Shown piece after piece: positions 26,824 through 35,218 of a stretch of DNA of 64,000 bases. The position numbers were made by a program, and so were the translations under genes. The notes beneath the pieces were generated by a model, which worked only from the letters and a program-made list of their open reading frames with translations, had not been told where the DNA came from and searched no databases. Each line of letters begins with the position of its first letter. Position 1 is the stretch's first letter. The DNA is from Micromonospora sp. R77 (lineage in GTDB: Bacteria; Actinomycetota; Actinomycetes; Mycobacteriales; Micromonosporaceae): contig NZ_JALDST010000001.1 in the NCBI RefSeq assembly GCF_022747945.1, positions 186,001-250,000 of the forward strand, given 5' to 3'.

Positions 26824-27185
26824 CGTCGCTCCTCGTCGCCGCGCCCGGCGGCGGGTGCCCGCCGGTGGTCGACGTGCCGCCGGTCCGCGGCCCGGCCAGC
26901 GTCACACCGGCCCCGCCGGACGGTCACCTTCCGGGTTGCGGTCTGCCACCCCGCCGGACCACCAGGGCGGCCCCGCCCGTCCCCTGCGCACGCTGGAAGA
27001 AGGGCCGTCCGGAGCGGGCCGGTAGCGTCGGTCGCGGTCACGACGACCGGGCCGGGCCGCGCGCCCCCGGGTCGTCGGGCCGGGCCGTCCGCCGCCTTCA
27101 GGCGGTACGCCGGCGGGAGGAGCGCCCGCCGGCCCCAGTCAGGCCCGGGGAGCACGGGCCGGCAGATGCGAAGGAGCCCGTCAGC
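26824..27185. promoter_or_regulatory. Divergent promoter region between oxygenase and condensation-enzyme genes
   Basis: About 360 bases between genes starting in opposite directions. Open frames here are not convincing genes. GAAGGAG at 27170-27176 is the ribosome binding site of the downstream gene. I see no clear operator palindrome or promoter pair. Confidence 0.4.
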
Positions 27186-28562
27186 ATGGACACCGCGCCG
27201 ACCGTGACCACGGATGGTCCCCTGCTCAGCGGCATCCCGTTGTCGTACAACCAGGAGTTCCTCTGCGGGTTCGACCGCGGCGACGAGGAGGGCCCGTTCG
27301 GGCCGCACAACCACATCGTGCACGGCTGGCGGCTGCGCGGGCGGGTGGACGGGCCCACCCTGCGGCTGGCGCTCGGCGACCTGGTGGTCCGGCACGAGAC
27401 CCTGCGTACCCGGATCATCCGGCACGGCCCGCAGCAGACCCAGGAGGTGTTCCCGGCGGTCCTGCCCGACCTGGCCGTCCGCGACGAGCCCGGCCTGACC
27501 GCGGACGCCCGGGAGCGGCGGGTGGAGGAGCTGCTCAACGAGGTCGAGGCGGGCGAGCTGCCGGTCGGCCGGCTGCCCCTGCTACGGGCGCTGCTGGTCA
27601 CCTTCGACGCCGACGACGCGCTGCTGATCCTCGTCGTGCACCACACCGCGACCGACGGCTGGTCGGTCCGCGTGCTGGCCCGGGACCTGGCCGGCCGGTA
27701 CGCGGCCCGGCGCGGCCACCCCGGCCACGAGCTGCCGCCGGCCAGCCCCTACCGGGAGTACGCGCAGTGGCAGCGGTCGCTGCCGGCGGAGTCGGCCGGG
27801 CCGGCCCGCGACTACTGGCGGGCGGAGCTGCGCGACGCGCGGATCTTCGCGGTGCCGGCGGACCGCCCGAAGTCGGCGGGTCTGCCGGAGTCCACCGCGG
27901 TGCACCGGTTCCTGATCGGCGCCGAGCTGGTCGCCCCGGCGTTGCAGGTGGCGCGGGCCAGCCGCAGCACCCCGTTCATGGTGCTGCTGGCGGCGTTCAC
28001 GCTGCTGGCGAACCGGATGACCGGGGACACCGACGTGGTGGTGCCGACGTTCTCGCCGGGCCGCGCGGACGAGCGGTTCACGTACACCGTGGGTCCGTTC
28101 TTCAACCTGCTGCCGCTGCGGACCCGGCTGGCGGACTGCCGGACGTTCCTCGACGTGGTGGCCCGGGTGCGCCGGTCCTGCCTGGACGGGTACGGCCACG
28201 ACCTGCCGTTCCCGCAGATCGCCGCGGAGGCTCCCGAGCTGATGCTGCCGGTGCTGCGCGACGACGCGGCAGCCTGCGTGTTCCAGGTCTTCCCGTTCCC
28301 GTTCGTGCTGGACGACGAGCGGGTCGGCGACCTGGTCTGGACCGAGATGCGTCGGCGGCTGGTGTCCCAGCCGGTCGGCTCCGACGTGCCGAACGGGGCA
28401 CTGTGGACGCTCAACCTCGACCCGGTCGGCGACATCGTGGGCAGCGTGCAGTACAACAGCAACCTCTACGACGAGCGGACCGTCGCGGCGATGGTGCGCG
28501 GCTACCGCGAGGTGCTGGCCGAGGTCGTGCCGGCCGCGGACGCGCCGCTGCGGCTGGCCTGA
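27186..28562 (+). CDS. Free-standing NRPS condensation enzyme (SgcC5-like)
   Basis: A 458-residue single condensation domain. The catalytic HHxxxDG motif is at residues 152-158 (HHTATDG), preceded by LILVV and followed by the expected floor-loop and latch regions ([27 protein letters not shown]). In C-1027-type enediynes the stand-alone SgcC5 enzyme joins the PCP-bound beta-amino acid to the enediyne core alcohol, as an ester or amide. The nearby A-PCP, MbtH and hydroxylase genes support that role. ATG at 27186 with GAAGGAG ten bases upstream. The first gene of a plus-strand run that continues with the hydroxylase. Confidence 0.87.
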   Translation: MDTAPTVTTDGPLLSGIPLSYNQEFLCGFDRGDEEGPFGPHNHIVHGWRLRGRVDGPTLRLALGDLVVRHETLRTRIIRHGPQQTQEVFPAVLPDLAVRDEPGLTADARERRVEELLNEVEAGELPVGRLPLLRALLVTFDADDALLILVVHHTATDGWSVRVLARDLAGRYAARRGHPGHELPPASPYREYAQWQRSLPAESAGPARDYWRAELRDARIFAVPADRPKSAGLPESTAVHRFLIGAELVAPALQVARASRSTPFMVLLAAFTLLANRMTGDTDVVVPTFSPGRADERFTYTVGPFFNLLPLRTRLADCRTFLDVVARVRRSCLDGYGHDLPFPQIAAEAPELMLPVLRDDAAACVFQVFPFPFVLDDERVGDLVWTEMRRRLVSQPVGSDVPNGALWTLNLDPVGDIVGSVQYNSNLYDERTVAAMVRGYREVLAEVVPAADAPLRLA

Positions 28563-28741
28563 CGGACGCCGCAATCCAGAAGATCCGCTCGGACCCGGGC
28601 GACTGCCAGGATGAGGACACAGGCTCCACTCGCCGCTGCCGCTCGGCGGACGACAGCCGCGCCCCCGACGTACCTCACCCGCCCGGCCCCGGTGCCGGTG
28701 GGCGCCGGCACGCGAGCGGAGCACGAGGCAGGAGGTACCCG

Positions 28742-30337
28742 ATGACCCAGGCCGCGCAGGCGCGCCCGACGGCCCCCGGCCCCGAGTCGGGCGACCGCCG
28801 GTCCACCCGCCCGCTGACCGGTGACGAGTACGTGGAGAGCATCCGCGACGCCCGGGAGATCTACCTGTACGGCGACCGGGTCGCCGACGTCACCACCCAC
28901 CCGGCGTTCCGCAATCCGGTGCGGATGACCGCCCGGCTGTACGACGCGCTGCACGATCCGCAGCGGCGCGCCGAGCTGACCGGGCCCACGGACACCGGCA
29001 GCGACGGCTGGACGCACCGCTTCTTCACCACCCCGCACAGCGCGGAGGACCTGGTGGGCGCGCAGCGGGCGATCGCCGGGTGGGCCCGGATGACCTACGG
29101 GTGGATGGGGCGCAGCCCCGACTACAAGGCGTCGTTCCTGGGCACGCTGGGCGCGAACGCCGACTTCTACGACCCGTTCGCCGACAACGCCCGCCGGTGG
29201 TACCGGGAGTCGCAGGAGAAGGTGCTGTTCTGGAACCACGCCATCGTGCACCCGCCGGTGGACCGGAACCGCCCGGTGGACGAGATCGCCGACGTGTTCA
29301 TCCACGTGGAGCGGGAGACCGACGCCGGGGTGGTGGTCAGCGGGGCGAAGGTGGTCGCCACCGGGTCGGCGCTGAGCCACTACAACTTCATCGCCCACTA
29401 CGGGCTGCCGATCAAGAAGCGGGAGTTCGCCCTGGTGGCGACGGTGCCGATGGACTCGCCCGGGGTGAAGCTGATCTGCCGGCCGTCGTACGGGGCCGCC
29501 GCGGCGGCGATGGGCAGCCCGTTCGACTATCCGCTGTCGTCCCGGCTGGACGAGAACGACACCATCCTGGTGCTGGACAAGGTCCTCATCCCGTGGGAGA
29601 ACGTCTTCGTCTACGGCGACATCGGCAAGGTGCAGACCTTCGCCGGCCGGTCCGGGTTCGTCGAGCGGTTCACCTTCCACGGCTGCACCCGGCTGGCGGT
29701 CAAGCTGGAGTTCATCGCCGGCCTGCTGGCCAAGGCCCTGGAGATCACCGGCACCCAGGACTTCCGGGGGGTGCAGGCCCGGCTGGGCGAGGTGCTGGCG
29801 TGGCGCAACCTGTTCTGGGCGCTCTCCGACGCCGCCGCCCGCAACCCGGTGCCGTGGCACCACGGCGCGGTCCTGCCGAACCCGCAGTACGGCCTGGCGT
29901 ACCGCTGGTTCATGCAGATCGGCTACCCCCGGGTGCGGGAGATCATCCAGCAGGACGTGGCGAGCGGTCTGATCTATGTCAACTCGGCGGCGGAGGACTT
30001 CCGCAACCCCGATGTCCGCCCCTACCTGGACCGCTACCTGCGCGGCTCGAACGGCACCGACTCGGTGGGCCGGGTGAAGGTGATGAAGCTGCTCTGGGAC
30101 GCGGTGGGCACCGAGTTCGCCGGCCGGCACGAGCTGTACGAGCGCAACTACGCCGGCAATCACGAGAACACCCGGGTGGAGCTGCTGCTCAGCCAGGCCG
30201 CCGACGGTCAGCTCGACGGCTACCGGGCGTTCGTCGAGTCCTGTCTGGACGAGTACGACCTGGACGGTTGGACGGTGCCCGACCTGGCGCCGCTCGACGA
30301 CGTCCGCGCCCACCGGGCGCGCGGGGGCGGGGCATGA
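28742..30337 (+). CDS. HpaB-family FADH2-dependent hydroxylase (SgcC-like)
   Basis: A 531-residue protein of the 4-hydroxyphenylacetate 3-monooxygenase (HpaB) family. Characteristic blocks are [51 protein letters not shown] and [16 protein letters not shown]. In C-1027 the homologue SgcC hydroxylates the aromatic ring of a PCP-bound beta-tyrosine unit and needs a separate flavin reductase; none is visible in this window. It lies between the SgcC5-like gene and an MFS exporter. The substrate is most likely a tyrosine-derived acyl-PCP, by analogy. Confidence 0.88.
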   Translation: MTQAAQARPTAPGPESGDRRSTRPLTGDEYVESIRDAREIYLYGDRVADVTTHPAFRNPVRMTARLYDALHDPQRRAELTGPTDTGSDGWTHRFFTTPHSAEDLVGAQRAIAGWARMTYGWMGRSPDYKASFLGTLGANADFYDPFADNARRWYRESQEKVLFWNHAIVHPPVDRNRPVDEIADVFIHVERETDAGVVVSGAKVVATGSALSHYNFIAHYGLPIKKREFALVATVPMDSPGVKLICRPSYGAAAAAMGSPFDYPLSSRLDENDTILVLDKVLIPWENVFVYGDIGKVQTFAGRSGFVERFTFHGCTRLAVKLEFIAGLLAKALEITGTQDFRGVQARLGEVLAWRNLFWALSDAAARNPVPWHHGAVLPNPQYGLAYRWFMQIGYPRVREIIQQDVASGLIYVNSAAEDFRNPDVRPYLDRYLRGSNGTDSVGRVKVMKLLWDAVGTEFAGRHELYERNYAGNHENTRVELLLSQAADGQLDGYRAFVESCLDEYDLDGWTVPDLAPLDDVRAHRARGGGA

Positions 30338-30403
30338 CGGACCTGCTGTCCGGGTGCGACGCACCGGGTGACGGCATCGGCACCGAACGCACCATCCATG
30401 GCG

Positions 30404-30445
30404 TACGATTCTCGGCATCTTGTGGACAGCGTCCACAAGATGCCG
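30404..30445 (+). promoter_or_regulatory. Promoter with TetR-type palindromic operator ahead of the MFS exporter
   Basis: A possible -10 (TACGAT, 30404-30409) is followed at once by a perfect 15-base inverted repeat with three-base spacer (CGGCATCTTGTGGAC at 30413-30427, AGC, complement at 30431-30445). A repressor here would block transcription of the MFS gene at 30516. Its core, TTGTGGACAGCGTCCACA, closely matches the site in front of the tetR gene at 43309-43328. Confidence 0.72.
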
Positions 30446-30515
30446 ACGTACCGCTGGCGCCCACACGCCCGGACGCGCCCTGCGAGACAGTCCCGGGAAT
30501 GAGGAAGGAAGTCCC

Positions 30516-32096
30516 ATGCACGATGCGACCCTGACGGCCGTGGGCCAGCGGGCAGGCCGCCGACAGTGGTTGGGGTTGGCCGCACTGGCCCTGCCCACGC
30601 TGCTGGTGGCCATCGACAACGGCGTCCTTATCCTGGCGTTGCCCAAGCTCAGCGCCGACCTGGAGGTCTCCGGCACGCAGCAGCTGTGGATCACCGACGT
30701 GTACGGCTTCATGCTCGCCGGTTGGCTGATCACCATGGGCACGCTCGGGGACCGGATCGGTCGGCGGCTGCTGCTGATGGTGGGCGCGACCGCGTTCACC
30801 GCCGCGTCGGTGGTCGCGGCCTACTCGACCAGCGCCGAGATGCTCATCTTCGCCCGGGCCGCGATGGGTGTCGCCGGCGCGACGCTCATGCCGTCGACGC
30901 TCGCCCTGATCATGAACATGTTCGCCGACGCCAAGCAGCGCGGCTTCGCCATCGCCTCCTGGGCCACCTGCCAGTTCGTCGGCTCCGCGCTCGGCCCGGT
31001 GGTCGGCGGCCTGCTGCTGGAGCACTTCTGGTGGGGTTCGGTGTTCCTGCTCGGCGTCCCGGTGATGCTGGTGCTGCTGCTCGTCGGGCGGGCCCTCCTG
31101 CCGGAATACCGCAGCCCCGGCAGTGGCCGCCTCGACCTGGTCAGCGTCGCGGTCTCGCTGGCCGCCATCCTGCCGATCATCTACGGCATGAAGGAGCTGG
31201 CGGTGCACTCGGGCGCCGACCCGGTCGTGCCGACCACCGCGCTCGTCGTCGGCCTGATCTTCGCGGTCGTCTTCGTGCAGCGGCAGCGCCGGCTGGACGC
31301 GCCGCTGCTGGACCTGAGCCTGTTCCGGAACCGGTCCTTCACCGTGCTGCTGTGCACGATGCTGTTCAACGGCGCGGCGATGGCCGGTCTCGGCCTGCTC
31401 AGCAGCCAGTACGTGCAGAGCGTCGCGGGCCTGACGCCCGGCCAGTCCGGCCTGTCGCTGGCCCCGATGGGCATCTCCATCGCGGCCGGCACGATGCTGG
31501 CGCCCCTGCTGGTGCGGCGGATTAGGCAGGGCACGGTCATCTCCGCGGGCCTGGTCCTGTCCACCCTCGGCTTCGTGCTGATGACCCAGGTCGACGCGAC
31601 CGGCGGCCTGTTCCTGGTGGTGGTCGGCATCGTCTTCATCTTCCTGGGCGACGGGCCGCTGGTCGCCCTCGGCACCGGCCTGATCATGGGTTCGGTGCCG
31701 CCGGAGCGCGCCGGTTCCGCCGCGGCGATGTCCGAGACCAGCCTCAACCTCGGCGGCACCCTCGGCATGGCCGTGCTGGGCACGGTCGGCGCCGCCATCT
31801 ACCGCAACCAGATGGCGGACGCCGTCCCCGCCGGACTGTCGGCGGAGGACTCGGCGGTCGCCCGGGAGACGATCGCCGGTGCGACGGCCGTCGCCGACAA
31901 GCTGCCGGCCGGGCCCGCCGGGCAGCTGCTCGACGCCGCCCGGGAGGCGTTCACCAGCGGCCTCAACGTGGCGGCGACCATCGGCGTCGTCATCTTCGTG
32001 GTGTTCACCATCCTGACCGCCGTCACCATGCGGCAGCGGGACCGGGAGGCCGCGGCGGCCGAGCAGACGCCGACGGAGGCACCGGCGACCGCCTGA
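30516..32096 (+). CDS. MFS drug exporter, DHA2 type (SgcB-like)
   Basis: A 526-residue, 14-helix major-facilitator antiporter. It shows IDNGVLILALPKLSADL in helix 1, ITMGTLGDRIGRRLL after helix 2, the motif C region QFVGSALGPVVGGLLL in helix 5, and a long extracytoplasmic loop before the last helix (GVVIFVVFTILTAVTMRQRDRE). Enediyne clusters usually contain such an exporter (SgcB in C-1027) for product efflux and self-resistance. ATG 30516 follows AGGAAGGAA. The gene has its own promoter and palindromic operator and ends at a strong terminator, so it is a single, inducible transcription unit, probably controlled by the TetR encoded at 43 kb. Confidence 0.9.
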   Translation: MHDATLTAVGQRAGRRQWLGLAALALPTLLVAIDNGVLILALPKLSADLEVSGTQQLWITDVYGFMLAGWLITMGTLGDRIGRRLLLMVGATAFTAASVVAAYSTSAEMLIFARAAMGVAGATLMPSTLALIMNMFADAKQRGFAIASWATCQFVGSALGPVVGGLLLEHFWWGSVFLLGVPVMLVLLLVGRALLPEYRSPGSGRLDLVSVAVSLAAILPIIYGMKELAVHSGADPVVPTTALVVGLIFAVVFVQRQRRLDAPLLDLSLFRNRSFTVLLCTMLFNGAAMAGLGLLSSQYVQSVAGLTPGQSGLSLAPMGISIAAGTMLAPLLVRRIRQGTVISAGLVLSTLGFVLMTQVDATGGLFLVVVGIVFIFLGDGPLVALGTGLIMGSVPPERAGSAAAMSETSLNLGGTLGMAVLGTVGAAIYRNQMADAVPAGLSAEDSAVARETIAGATAVADKLPAGPAGQLLDAAREAFTSGLNVAATIGVVIFVVFTILTAVTMRQRDREAAAAEQTPTEAPATA

Positions 32097-32156
32097 GCCG
32101 ACCGGGACGTCCGGCGTCCGCCGCTGACCCCCCCAGGCAGCCGGACGCCGGTCAGC

Positions 32157-32193
32157 GGGGCCGGTGGGTACGCATCGCGTACCCACCGGCCCC
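32157..32193 (+). terminator. Rho-independent-type hairpin after the MFS exporter
   Basis: A perfect 17-base-pair stem (32157-32173 with 32177-32193) with a three-base loop ATC, about 60 bases after the MFS stop. The run that follows (TTCGTCGT) is only weakly T-rich, as is usual in high-GC actinomycetes. Nothing else was recognised between it and the acyltransferase gene at 32456, apart from a small GTTGCT/AGCAAC inverted repeat at 32304-32321. Confidence 0.8.
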
Positions 32194-32455
32194 TTCGTCG
32201 TACCCGCCGACGGGCGCCGTCGGAGCGGCCGTGGGATTGCGACGGGACGGCGAACGCACGGCGTGCAAGGTGCGCAATCTGAAAGACGTGCCGGGGACGG
32301 CCCGTTGCTAGTTTCAGCAACCAGTCAGCCGCATCGACCGGAACTGGCGACCGACGCTCCGGCGTCGGCAGCGCGGGCGAACGGGATCTCCGCGGTCGTA
32401 CGCCAGCAGCGGTAGCGCGGTTCGCCATCCATCCCGCTCCGGAAAGTGGCCCCTC

Positions 32456-33712
32456 ATGACAGCTACACAGGACGTCCGACCGTCCCGGCTACCCTCTCTG
32501 ACCGGGCTGCGGTTCCTCGCCGCGCTCCTGGTCTTCATCAACCACGTGCAGCACCTGAACGTCTTCGCCGACCCGGCGGTGCAGAAGGGATACGTCAAGG
32601 CCGTCGAGAACGCCGGCCAGATGGGGGTGTCCTTCTTCTTCATCCTCAGTGGCTTCGTCCTGACCTGGGTCGCCCGGCGCGACGACACCGTCGGGCAGTT
32701 CTACCGCCGGCGGTTCTTCAAGATCGTGCCGAACCACGTCGTGGCGTACCTGGCCTCCCTCGCCCTGCTGCTGGCGGCGGGGGTGCCGCTCTTCGCGCCC
32801 GAGGCGGTGGCGAACTTCTTCCTCGTCCAGTCCTGGATGCCGAGCTCCGACTACATTGTTTACTCGGTCAACGGGGTGACCTGGTCGCTCTCGGTCGAGG
32901 TGCTCTTCTATGTCAGCTTCCCGCTGCTGATCCTGCTGGTGGGCCGGCTGAGCCCGCGCCGGCTCTGGTCCTGGTTCGTGGGCCTCGCGGTGCTCTCGGT
33001 GGTCGTCCCGCTCGTGGTGGCGCAGTTCCTGCCCAGCGGCCCGAAGAGCCCCTTCGCCGGCCCGGAGTCCTGGCCGGTGCTCTGGATCAGCTACTTCTTC
33101 CCGCCGATGCGCCTGTTCGAGTTCGTCGCCGGCATGATCCTGGCCAAGATCGTCATGGCCGGCCGGTTCCCGCGGATCGGCGCGCTGCCGATGGCGCTGC
33201 TGACCGTCGCCGCGTACGTGGTGTCGATCGTGGCCCTGCCCCCGTTCTCCGCCTACTACGTCGCGGCGATCTACCTGGTGCCGATGGGTCTGCTCATCGC
33301 CGCCCTGGCCGTCGCCGACGACGAGGGCCGGCGCACGGTGACCGGCACCCGGCCAATGGTGTGGCTCGGTGAGATCTCCTACGCCTTCTTCCTCATCCAC
33401 CTGTTCATCCTCTTCAACACCCACGCCGCGCTCGGTGGCCAGTGGGCGGGCTGGGGCGGTTACCAGCGCAAGGCGCTGAGCACCCCGCTGGCGGTGCTGT
33501 TCGTCCTGGCCGTGCTCGGCCTCTGCGTACTGCTGTCCTGGCTGCTGTACGCGCTCGTCGAGCGGCCCATGATGCGGCACTTCTCCCGCCCGCGCCGCGG
33601 TGGCCGGCCCGCCGGGACGGTGCCCACCGACCCGGCCGCGCTGCCCACCTCGCCCGCGCCCGCCGGCTCGGCGACGCACCCGCCGGCCCCCACCGCCTCC
33701 TCCGGCGTCTGA
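32456..33712 (+). CDS. Membrane acyltransferase, acyltransferase-3 family
   Basis: A 418-residue polytopic protein with about ten membrane helices. It begins with SLTGLRFLAALLVFINHVQH, containing the family's catalytic-type histidine, and has SFFFILSGFVLTWVARR, YRRRFFKIVPNH and GVTWSLSVEVLFYV, all typical of acyltransferase-3 proteins that transfer acetyl or other acyl groups to sugars or macrolides. The tail after residue 385 is a proline/alanine-rich cytoplasmic extension. ATG 32456. In an enediyne cluster it could acylate a sugar or the core at the membrane; no glycosyltransferase lies in this window to specify the acceptor. Confidence 0.85.
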   Translation: MTATQDVRPSRLPSLTGLRFLAALLVFINHVQHLNVFADPAVQKGYVKAVENAGQMGVSFFFILSGFVLTWVARRDDTVGQFYRRRFFKIVPNHVVAYLASLALLLAAGVPLFAPEAVANFFLVQSWMPSSDYIVYSVNGVTWSLSVEVLFYVSFPLLILLVGRLSPRRLWSWFVGLAVLSVVVPLVVAQFLPSGPKSPFAGPESWPVLWISYFFPPMRLFEFVAGMILAKIVMAGRFPRIGALPMALLTVAAYVVSIVALPPFSAYYVAAIYLVPMGLLIAALAVADDEGRRTVTGTRPMVWLGEISYAFFLIHLFILFNTHAALGGQWAGWGGYQRKALSTPLAVLFVLAVLGLCVLLSWLLYALVERPMMRHFSRPRRGGRPAGTVPTDPAALPTSPAPAGSATHPPAPTASSGV

Positions 33713-33748
33713 CCCCTCCCCGCACCGCCCCGCCCCGGGGCGCCGTCC

Positions 33749-33927
33749 GCCGACGGCCACCCGGGGCGGGGTGCGTCCGCGCCCCGGTCGCCGCCCACCC
33801 ACGACCACCCCGGGCGCGGTGCGTCCCGCGCGAACGCCGCCCACCCACGACCACCCCGGGCGCGGTGCGTCCGCGCACCGAACGCCCCCCACCCACGACC
33901 ACCGGGGGCGGAGGTACGCCTGCGCTT
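33749..33927. repeat. Tandem repeat of about 46-48 bases, three copies plus a partial one
   Basis: Two copies, 33789-33834 and 33835-33882, are nearly identical; a third, 33883-33927, is diverged, and a partial copy occupies about 33749-33788. The shared core includes CCACCCACGACCACC and CGGGCGCGGTGCGTCC. Located after the acyltransferase stop; no coding role seen. Confidence 0.8.
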
Positions 33928-33966
33928 CGCCGTCCGCGAGCCTGCCGGCCCCGGCCCTCCTCACCC

Positions 33967-34052
33967 GCTACAGCTTTGATGACGAATATGAATCACCGGC
34001 AGGACCCGCCCGCCGGGGCGCCGCGATTCATCTACGTCATCAAAGCTGTAGC
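33967..34052. repeat. Palindromic intergenic element with A/T-richer arms
   Basis: Arms 33967-33994 and 34025-34052 (28 bases each) are inverted repeats with two mismatches, separated by a GC-rich 30-base loop. The arms contain CTACAGCTTTGATGACG, clearly poorer in GC than the surroundings. A dispersed palindromic element or a terminator for convergent transcripts is likely. Confidence 0.7.
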
Positions 34053-34302
34053 GAGGTTGGAGCGGTGCCCACGAGGCCCGGTCGGCCCGTGGCCGGGCTG
34101 ACGGGGTCCGGCGTGAATCGGCGACCCCGGGTCCGGCCCGGCCGCCGAAGCCGCTCTCCACGCCGAAGATGCCGGTCCGTATCGCGGGGCGGGAGGGGTC
34201 CCGGAGCGGGCGCCCGGCCGCCGCGGTGCCCCGACCACCGCCCTCGATGAGCCACGGCACCCGGCGCCGGAGAGGTACGCCTCGCACCCGGGCAGGAGAC
34301 GA

Positions 34303-34339
34303 CGATCGGCCAGGTTCCCCGGGGGAACCTGGCCGATCG
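34303..34339 (-). terminator. Hairpin directly downstream of the SDR gene
   Basis: An 18-base perfect inverted repeat (34303-34320 and 34322-34339) with a single central base, sixteen bases beyond the SDR stop. As RNA it would form a stem of about 16 pairs with a small loop, and would end the minus-strand transcript of the 39.9-34.3 kb genes. Confidence 0.75.
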
Positions 34340-34354
34340 GTCGACGGCGGGCGG

Positions 34355-35128
34355 TCAGTGGTGGTGCTCGCCGCCGTTCACGTCGAGGCACTGCCCGCTG
34401 ACCGCCCGGGCCAGGTCGGACAGGAGGAACACCACCGCGTCGGCGACGGCGTCCGGCTCGGGCAGGCGCCGCAGGTCGATGTTGGCGGCCACCTCGTCGT
34501 AGACGTCCTGCACCGACACGCCGCGCTCACCGGCCAGGTGCGCGAACCAGCCACGCAGCGCGTCGGCCCAGATGTAGCCGGGGGCCACCGTGTTCACCCG
34601 GATGCCCCGCGGGCCCAGCTCGGCGGAGAGCGTCTGGGCCAGGGCCAGCAGGCTCGCCTTCGACATCTTGTACGCGCCGAACATCGGCTTGGACTCGCGG
34701 ATGACGCTGGAGTTCACCATCACCACCGCGCCCCGGCTCTCCTCGAGCGCCGGCGCGAAGAGCCGGGTCACCCGCAGCGCGCCGAAGACGTTCGTCTCGA
34801 AGCCGGCCCGTACCGCGTCGAAGTCGACGTCACCCAGCCCGACCAGGGGCGGGTTGGCGAACGCGTTGTTGACCACCGCGTCGACCCGGCCGAAACTGCC
34901 GACCGTGGTCTCGACCAGGGCCGCCACCGACGCCTCGTCGGTGATGTCGGTCGGCACCGTCAACGCCCGCCGGCCCTCCTTCTTCACCTCCTCGGCCACC
35001 TCGGCGAGCACCGGCTCGCTGCGGGCGGCCAGCACCACGTCGGCGCCCCGGCGGGCGCTCTGCACGGCGATCGCGCGGCCCAGACCGGGCCCGACGCCGG
35101 AAACCACCACGACTCTGTCCTGCAACAT
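34355..35128 (-). CDS. Short-chain dehydrogenase/reductase
   Basis: A 257-residue classical SDR. The NAD(P) motif is GVGPGLGRA near the N-terminus, an NNAF motif stands for NNAG, Ser is in VNSSVI, and the catalytic YxxxK is in GAYKMSKAS. The C-terminus is histidine-ended (GGEHHH). It reduces a ketone or oxidises an alcohol in tailoring. It is the last gene of a minus-strand group with the BBE-like oxidase, epoxide hydrolase, FAD monooxygenase and SgcJ-like genes. The substrate is unknown. Confidence 0.88.
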   Translation of the reverse strand: MLQDRVVVVSGVGPGLGRAIAVQSARRGADVVLAARSEPVLAEVAEEVKKEGRRALTVPTDITDEASVAALVETTVGSFGRVDAVVNNAFANPPLVGLGDVDFDAVRAGFETNVFGALRVTRLFAPALEESRGAVVMVNSSVIRESKPMFGAYKMSKASLLALAQTLSAELGPRGIRVNTVAPGYIWADALRGWFAHLAGERGVSVQDVYDEVAANIDLRRLPEPDAVADAVVFLLSDLARAVSGQCLDVNGGEHHH

Positions 35129-35218
35129 GCTCGGCTCCTCACGAGATCGAACGGGACGCGGCCGGCGCTGACCGGCCGAGGGACGGACACCACCCGCGAC
35201 CCGGCGGGCGGACGGGGA

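Larger units (their letters stand above)
33713..34354. other. Gene-free region with repeats and hairpins
   Basis: About 640 bases without a convincing gene between the acyltransferase gene (plus) and the SDR gene (minus, ending here). It holds a tandem repeat (33749-33927), a palindromic element (33967-34052) and a terminator-like hairpin (34303-34339), listed separately. Open frames over it are driven by the repeats and GC content and have no recognisable product. Confidence 0.7.

Noticed and set aside
33749..33927. Possible CRISPR array
   Set aside because: Direct repeats are contiguous without unique spacers and decay outward; no cas genes are present.
33442..34287. Several proline/arginine-rich open frames in the 33.4-34.3 kb area
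   Set aside because: They cross tandem repeats and palindromes, have no recognisable domain or ribosome binding site, and overlap the acyltransferase end.
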